A DNA stretch of 40,115 bases. It comes from Rodentolepis nana (lineage: Eukaryota > Platyhelminthes > Cestoda > Cyclophyllidea > Hymenolepididae). The position numbers were made by a program, and so were the translations under genes. Positions 26,401-35,400 of this stretch are shown piece by piece (positions within the stretch are counted from its first letter, which is position 1; every line of letters starts with the position of its first letter). The stretch is taken from positions 12,989-53,103 of the forward strand of contig UZAE01012204.1 in NCBI GenBank assembly GCA_900617975.1, read 5' to 3'. The notes under the pieces are model-generated. The model was not told the origin of the DNA, did no database searches, and saw nothing but the letters and a program-made list of their open reading frames with translations.

Positions 26401-29400
26401 AGATTCACTCTCAAAACCTAGCTAAACTCATGAAAATACCATGGAAATAGAGAACTTCAGATCAAAGGCAATGCATTACTGAGTTTCCTTCCATTCAGAA
26501 TTTCAAAAATGCCAAAATTAAGTTCAAATGAAGTTAATGAGACTCGGTAAAACAAAGTACCAGGCCTCTATGAAAAGCAAAAAGATCATTCCATGTAGAA
26601 AATTTAGCGGATGGAAGAAACATGATTGAATGACATCCAAAGCAAATTAGTGCGCATCATCCTGCTATTAGAAAATTTAGGCTAGAAGTAAAATTGAGCA
26701 TATACAAACATACAGGTCTGTAGATACGCAAAAGTGTAATCCGCACCCAATCTATTGAACGTAACGAATTCACGTGAAAACCTTTTCGTAAGATCAGAAG
26801 TTGTCAAACGAATTTGTAAAATGCAAATAGCAAAAGAAAAATAAAACTAAAAACCAACAATCAAAAGCGGTAGACTTACCTCCACGCGTTGCATCCTGAG
26901 CAACGTATACTCATACGGCAAAAAAGTCTATAAACTGGAAGTTGACTTCTCACTTCAATATACCATGACCCCACTGTATGTCATATCCGACCACTTCCAT
27001 AGTACTTATCTTACCTTTTCTCTGCCCTTGTGTCCGTCTGTCTCTTTTACGTCCGTGAATCCCCCTTCTGTTCCTCACCCCTCAAATTTCTGTTACTTTG
27101 ATGTTACTTCCCTCTGTGAAGCCTGAAGTCAACTAAAGGGCTAATAATAACTATCAATAAATAAGTAATAATATTACCGAAGTCAACTAAAGGGCTAATA
27201 ATAACTATCAAAACGCTTGCTATTTGAAATAAATTATCAAACGATTGGCAAAATTCACACAAAATTCAAATAGCCGATGATAGAGTTATGGACTGAGACA
27301 TTCACTGACATGGATGCGTGTTTAGTTGTACAACTCGATGAGCCATAAATGCAAATGTATCTAAGATGGATACTTAGAAGCTTATGAAACTAGCGTATCT
27401 GTATCATTCTGAAAAAAAGACATAGTGAGGGGCTGTGAATCACATACGTATATGTATTAACAACTATTTTTAAATCTGACAAACTAATGGAGCGATTATT
27501 GTTAAATCAAGTGGAACTAACGATTTCAACAGGTTTCTGTGAATTTGGTTCAGAAATCTTATTTGTTCTAGGCAGAAGAGGGGAAATTGCATTTAATACA
27601 ACTTTAGTAAGATGTAAGTTAAGTAGGGTTCATTCGATTTCTCAACATCTTCATTCTCTCGTGTCTAAACGCTCTTTCACCTAATAAGAAGCAGGATAGT
27701 TTGGGAATTTTGCAAGACGTTAAGCATTTTAATATAAAAAATGGTATTTAAATCTTTACCTGCTAATGGACTAATGAGGCAAAACAATGAGCTATTGAAT
27801 AACACACCGAAATTGCAATTAACGATTTTTAAATATGAACTACTCATACCTAACAAAGTTATCTAAATGACAATGCAAAATGGTAAATCAGTGCTGCAAG
27901 TGATTTAGATTTTTATTCCAATGTAAAGAGAGACTCAAGTTTTTTCTGATTACTTTCCAGCTTTTACACCACTAGCAGGAAAAAGAAAAAAATTCTTTAT
28001 TTTTTCAATAAATGAAAATAAAAATGAAACTGATACATCGTTTCTATATGACTTAGTGTTATTCTAACCACCAACGAAAATAGCAATTTCAGGTTGCTTT
28101 CAAACTAAATTTATCGATAGCACTACGCATAATGACAATGATATTGCATTAGGGTGTTAAATCTGTTTATTCCCAATGGTCAATGATGCCAGGTTTTCCC
28201 GAGTTGCCTCATATTTTGCACCAATCTAAATTATATTAATAAGCATAATGATCAGATGGATTGATGAACACAAATATTAAAGGGGAAAGCGAATTCGCAA
28301 TTACAAACAAATATTAACCAGTGGCATTTCTTTTATTTTACTCCATAGTTCAAACTTCAGCCCTTGGGTTCTATTCTCCCTTCTATTGCACTCAAAAATG
28401 TCTAAAGAGTTTAGATGCTTCTCATCGACTTTTCCTTAATTAAGAGTGACTCCTACTCAATGGATTGCCTAATAAACTTAAATGGTAAATATCAAGAGAA
28501 GAGACGTTTTAGAGGGATTCAGGCGTCATTTTTCAAAAAAATGAGATGCAATTTAACTTTACGTAAATTACTGCATAGCGGTGAGTGGGGTAAAAGTTGA
28601 ATTAGTTATAAAAGCACCACCGTCCTATTACTCAAATTTAACCACGGTATTTGATCGGTGCCAAAATCAAACCGAAGAAGGTAAATTTACTCTCGAGCTT
28701 TTCATGCAGTGCGCTACAGTGTTCAAAGAGTGATCACACAGAGCGAGAGCAGAATCACGCTTCAAACACACGGAGAAAGGAAATAAAGAAAAAAAAACAA
28801 ATAGAGAAGCAACATTAGTTAGTGAAATCTGAAACAGAAGACGCTTGATTTCTTGACTTTAGTACTTGATCGTCTTGACCCTTTCCACGTTTGGTTTCCA
28901 CTGGGGCTTTCCATTAATCAAGTTTTTCAGCCCATTGGCTAAATGTAGTGGCAGTAATAATTTCAGCAACATTAATTATTTACTTAGATGTAAGTGGCAA
29001 ATTTACTTAGCGCATATTGAATTGGGAAAAGAACTTCTTTCAATAGAAAAAGATGTTTAAGTTTTAAGGCTGTTAGATAAAACGGAACAACCTGTTTATC
29101 AACTTTATTATTAATCGTCAAAACGCACTAGATGTGGGTGGTTGATGAACGTAATATAGAGGAAATAAAGATTTCCTTATTTCCATTTTATTATTATTAT
29201 TATTATTCAAATATGGGACTTGAAGCTATTTGAGAGACTACAACATGTGCACACTTTTGCCGCTGTACAAACTGACACGAAAAATGCAGTGTAACAGGAA
29301 GTCGACTGATATTAAGTCATTTGTTTATATAGGTGAATTTACCCTCGCGAAAGAGATCCAAGCTGGGAGCCAAATTTTTTCTTACTCGCGCACAGCCACT

Positions 29401-32400
29401 TTAATCAGACAGAAAATAGAATTTCAAAAAGCAGCGTCAAGAAAAGGAGGGGTGGGAATAATAAATTAACTTTGACACCAGCTGACCCCCCCCCCCCGCC
29501 CCCCCGCCCTCCACATTCAATCTTTTCGCCTGATCGGTGCCAAATGTCAAAAGGAGGTTACTAGCCGAGGATTTTAAGAGAAATCATAAAGCAAAATCAA
29601 AAACTCACACGTTTTATTGCTTAGTCAAACTACTACACTTTTAAACTTTGTAAAGGTAGCAAAACGGAGTAAGCGCCTCAATTTTTAGATTGAAACAGTC
29701 TGCTAAAGCATGAACCCATAGAGGGATTAGTAAATTGTAATGATTTTTAAAGCAACAAAAAAGGCAGGAATAAACAAAGTAGACGGCAGACAGTACTGGG
29801 TTATCATTAATAATGTTCAGCCTTTAATTAATACGCTGTGATCTTGTAAGCACTGCGTCAATTACTCACTAACCAAGAGCGATGTTATTGCTTCTAAAGT
29901 AAAAAAAGATCATCATTTTTATTGCTTGCATAAAAATGCCCTAAGAGTAAGACTGTAAAAGCTACTCTGCATTTTAATAATGCATAAGGTAGTGATTCAG
30001 TAAATGGGAACGGAATTGAATTTCCAAGATCTCAGTCTTGAGAGAGAGAGAGAGTTGCCAAACTCCAAAGGACTCTTCGTTAAGACGTTTCCAAAAGGTA
30101 TGCATTATTTCGTGAATACCTACAGTACGAGCTCAACCCAATTAAGCTTTGGGACTAGTGACCAGGTAAAAATGCAGCTAAGAATATTGATAAGTGAATA
30201 GGACTTCGTGCATACTGGACGAGAGCTTGAAATGAGAGGATAGCAGAAAGAGTGCCATTAAGAATTTGGAATCGGCGGGAAAAGTAGTATTAGGCGAGTG
30301 ACACTTGAGTACCCAGAATATCTCACTAGAGTCCTATTTTCTTAGATTAGTTGTATCACTAACTGTTTGACAAGTTCAAATATTTCTCCACTGAGATTAA
30401 GGAAAAATGTTTTTTAGGTAGATCATTCGCATTGCCAAGGCTCAATGATGAGACACTCGGATTTCGCTTCGCTCCCCCTCCATTACCGAACCGAGCGTAG
30501 GAGCCGTGACCTCTGACGTTTCAGATGCACACGTTAACTATCACGGTAAGAAAACGTACTATTCCGGGGAAAGCTAAGGTCAGGCAGCAGCAGCATTAAC
30601 TCCAAAAGTTTTGAATTAAATCAGGTCGCGGCTTAAAAAATGAGGTCAACATTTATGCTAGCATTTTGTGCGATGATAAGAAAAACGAACCATTTTGCAC
30701 ACATTAATGTCTTAAATTGAAATTACTCTTAGTCCGATTAAGGAAACAGCACAAACGCGTGGGCTAAATCAACCAACACTGAAAGCATATACGGGAATTG
30801 TGACGATATTCGAAATCGATCGTTCAATTTATTCAAAGGCAGGAAAATTTAAGAGGAATTGAATCGAAGCTGGGAGTGGGCATGTTTTATGTAAACTCGA
30901 CCTGCGAAAAGGTAATAGGCTATTAACTTGGCAAAGAATGAGAGTAGTTTTGAATGACGATAAAGGAATCACAAAAAAAGGGGAGCGCAACAATGACTCA
31001 GCTCGTACGCGCATATGACAGAACTGGCAAGTCTGATTTGCGTGACTATATAACCAGATGAATCAGCCACACAGTGCGCGTGAAAGTAGATGAGGCTTGA
31101 GAGAATGTCTAAACGTATTCAAGCGCAAGGACTAATTAAGTAAACGACTGAGTTACTGTTCAAGACAGCTTATGAAAATGTAAATTAAGGCCAAAGCCAG
31201 TGACTGTGGGAGAGGGAAGACATGATATCAAGCATTAGAAGTACTTTTCAGATAAGTTCACGGGAGGATGAGCGCTGTTTTAAGTTAACAGAAACACAAT
31301 GAAAGGCATATAGCTAAAATCACAGCATCCATGCCAATAGAGACTAAGTTGCATAGTCTATTCCCTTCGACTTGCTACAACATTAACAACCAACAGGATG
31401 AAAAAAAATTTTCCTATTATGAAGTACCCTCAGAAGGACATGAACACTAATTCAAATAGAAATAATACAAAGAGCAGCAATAAGAGACGGCATATTCTGC
31501 ACACCAATGTTTCCTCAACAGATAAGTTGTTCAAGATTATCTGTGAGAAATGCATTTAATTTTATTACCAAGGTGCAAACCCTAAGCAAAAAGAGAGCAC
31601 ATCAGACAGACACGTTACAAGCACCTTTTGCCTTAGTTGCTTTTGAATGCCTGTAAGGCTATTAAAGATATTACTGAAATGTATGGCTAAATGTATACAA
31701 TCCGCCGATGCCAATTGTGTTTTAAAGGATTTCAATCGACAACAGGAATTTGAATGATTTGCCAAAATCAGAACGACAATAAAATCCCCGGTTATGTGTG
31801 ATCATCGGTTAACAATGGAAAAATTATCTCGGATACTCGCATGCTAATGATCACCTACACAAATGGATTTGAAGCACATCGGTAAATTTAATAGGAGGGG
31901 AATTCGGATGCCACCGAAACAGTTCTCCCAGCTATAGAAAGATGAGCAACGAAGTAAATGTATCTCCATATTATCATCACAAAGAATTCGTCCTTTTCAC
32001 ACCAAATTGCTGCTTGGTAAAAGAAGCAAATCGTCTAAGACAACAACAACGGGAAAAAATAATGGTCGTCTCCAAATCAAACGCCCATTCCATCAACTAA
32101 GCCAAGCCAAGGTTGGCACCTCGTAAGTTCCTTTTATGCCCATAGGGGAATGTGCATGGAATAATCAATTACGAACCGGGCGAAACAATTGTATTCAAAG
32201 TTCAATGGTAATCATTTGGACGATGCAATAAGAAAGTAAAAGATAAACGTTCAAATCTATTTAACAAAAAGGGACAATTCTATAACAATCCAATGTCTGA
32301 TCCAGAAAAGCAAGAATGACCTACGAAACAAATCAGGAACTAAAATTAGGATGTTCTACGCCACCCACTATGCTAGACAGACCTTGCACAACCCATTAAC

Positions 32401-35400
32401 ATCTTTTACATTCATGGAACATACTTCAAAGGGAAGAATTCTAAAAAAACTGACGAAGTCGAAAACCGCTTGAATGAGTATTTTAATTAAAACATTCTTT
32501 TTCAGTTAAAGTAACGAAAAAATTACAAGAGCACCGAGAAAGAATCACGAAAGATGACAGAAATTGCACTATAAGTGTTCAAATGAATAATTTAAGACCA
32601 AATAACACTTGGTGTTTTATAAAAGTCAAGCTAAGAAGTAAAGATGGGACCAACTGACATCTTTCCGTGCCCGTGCCCGTGTAAACCTTATGTTGGCATA
32701 AAATATGAGGGCATGCCAATACAATTGGTCGTGATCTCAAGTTGGTCGATTAATTAGCAAACCTAGCAGTACCTAATCCATGTAAAATCTAGGCATAACA
32801 GGCGTTCCAATATTCTCAGAGTGATAGGAATTTTCCCTTGGGATCTACGCAGGAGATTTAGAACACAAATGCCACCTCAGCGTAAAAAGAGATAGTGTAC
32901 ATACCACCATTGTCATTCTGTTGGTAACCATTTTGTTGTGAGGATCGCTTCTCAGCAATGCGCTGGTCAATCTTCATTTGTTGAACGACGGACTGCTGGC
33001 TAAGAACATCCTGTTCTAAAGCCTCACGAAAACGTAATTCCTCCGCTAATCGGGCTTCTGCCTCTTTCAAACGGCTTCGCATTGTTTCCACTTCTACATG
33101 GTATGCTTCACGTCCCTTATACTCATTCACCTTCTGTTGAAGAGCCAAAATCTGAAGGAGATATAGCATTTTCACAGGGGGAATGACGATTAAATTAAGT
33201 AAAGACGAGTAAGTTCTAATAAAGATGGCACATAGTCCGAAAATTATTAAAGGGAGCCGCGAACAATTCCTGATGAAGTTATTCCCAAACGTTAAATGTA
33301 GAATTAAGCAAAGTACAATAGTAGATAACTAGATAATAAGGCGAATCTGTAATATGCTAATACACAATGAGATTAGAATGAGCTAGAAAGGTATTAGTGC
33401 GGTTGTCCATCAAGGTTGTATTAAAAAACCCACTGCTTTTTATACTACACAAAATAATTATCTTATACGGAATCAAACTAATGTATCTACGGAAAATACC
33501 CATCTGGAATCTTTCTTATCGGCGTACACTGAATGGACTGAGAAGAATCTTAGTCACTCCAGTTATACTCGGACAGCAGCATGGATTTAATTACAAGGAC
33601 TAATAGGTTATACTGAAGGCAATCAGAAAAATTGTGCTAAATCATAATTTTTCGCATGATAGAGTATAGACAATAACTCACCTTGGCATCTCTATCAGTC
33701 AATTGGTATTCAATGTCTTTCCTGTTGCTATTCGCCTCATTTAAACGCGCTTGCGATTCCACCAATCGTTCTTCCAACCTGACAATAGGAAAAAACAAAT
33801 GCAAAAGCAGTGAATTGTCGTTAATCCAGTTAACCGATAAACGCATATTAAGCTAACATTAACGATCGGGTTACATTACGAAAAAAGTGTCCAGTATCCA
33901 AAAGGTATATTGTTCAGGCGCGTTATTATTCACGAAATTCTGCTAGTTCTTTGCACCAATGTGGATTATTTCAGCAGTAAATCATACGACTATTAAAATT
34001 TTTAAACATCATTTAATGGGAACAATTCTAAAAAGAATCTGAGAATTGATAATTCTAAGAAAGACAAATGTAAATGGTAGCTTGAGAATTATTAAATTCT
34101 AAACTAACAGTGAATTATTACTAGATGGTAAGGAAACTGGATCTCCCAGTTTCCCACCTATCACTTAGTCAACAATAGCATGTTAGATGTTAAAATTTGA
34201 GACATTGGTAATATAAATAACCAGGGGAAAAATCTCACGTCTTAATCCTCTCAGCTTGGAGGACGAGTTCGGCCCTTGCCTCGACAAGCTCGTCCTTGTT
34301 GTCCTGCCATTGGAGAGCATCTCGTCTCAGGCGAGAGACCTCCACCTCGGCGACGTGAGCCCGTCTCTCAGTCTGTGCAAGTTGTTCACGCAGCTCCACG
34401 GAGAGGGCCTCCGCGTCTTCTCGCTCTGCCTCCGCACGAGCGGCCCGCAATTCTGCTGCACGTACTCGTTGCTCCGCCTCATGTAATCGCATCTAGTGTT
34501 TGTGAAGAGGAAAAGCTGATGTTTTCATTCGATAAACAAGCTAAAAGCTAGAACTAAGGCGGATTGTGACTGCAGGGGAATGCAATGCGTTTGATTGAAT
34601 GGATAACGCCTCACATGTTTAAGAATACCTACTAAATGCGGAGGAATGGGGGAGGACATACACTAAATTGGAAAGATGCTAAAATAAAAGTTCCTCCTTC
34701 GAAAGACGTGTTTAGGAAAGCACTTCATGAAATTGAAACGATTAACAAAACGCGCGTGGTAAGACGTTGATATTCACATCTTAATCACTGTAATAAATAA
34801 TTCGAAAACCAAAAGTTGGGCATCCACTAACAGATGCACAGACCACAATGTAGTTTAACATTGTGTGAAATCAGACCAATTTCGACTGATCTTAATATAT
34901 CTACACCGCGTTAATAATGCAAGGAAATATAGTCTAAGATGTGAAGAAAATAGACAAAAGAGTCGAGAGGAAAAAAAGATTATAAAAGGGGGGGGGAGAA
35001 TGTTGCCATTCACCTTATCCGTCTAATTGCCACAATAAGAGATTACTGTCAATCGCTACACTGAGCTCCCAATATGCAGGTGTTGATATTAATTTGATCA
35101 AACAAGCTTATACAACTGGTTATAGCAAAACTGAGAATTATGTGAGAGGGAAATTTCGAATACGCGTCTACTTTGATGTCAAAGCTTAAGTTTACAAAAC
35201 CAAATATTTTTCATAAATCTGATCGGTTGCCAAGGCCATTATGAGCGGCCCAAAAAGACAAAAATGGAAGTGGAAAAGAGAAAAATTATAAACATGTTTA
35301 CAGATTGAATGAGTCAATCATTAATCGCTAAGAGAAAATCCAATTCACTCTATAGAAATCCAAGACGATATAATGCAAGCCGACCTAACATAAGGTTATC

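Larger units (their letters stand above)
24602..32904 (-). other. NuMA-like intron 8 (8.3 kb)
   Basis: The largest intron. It holds the inverted repeat copy (26881-27234), a (TTA)n tract (29187-29207), a long C-run (29486-29508) and an AG-repeat (about 30040-30052). GC-richer patches lie at 28680-28770, 30460-30600 and 32660-32690. No further exon with matching phase could be supported. Open frames in it look like chance. Confidence 0.6.

Noticed and set aside
27487..30201. Plus-strand open frames in intron 8 (a nested gene)
   Set aside because: All are under 80 codons, none resembles a known family, and none has paired splice sites or neighbours forming a gene.
34256..34551. Plus-strand open frames opposite exon 6
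   Set aside because: Antisense shadows caused by the GC-rich coiled-coil exon 6.
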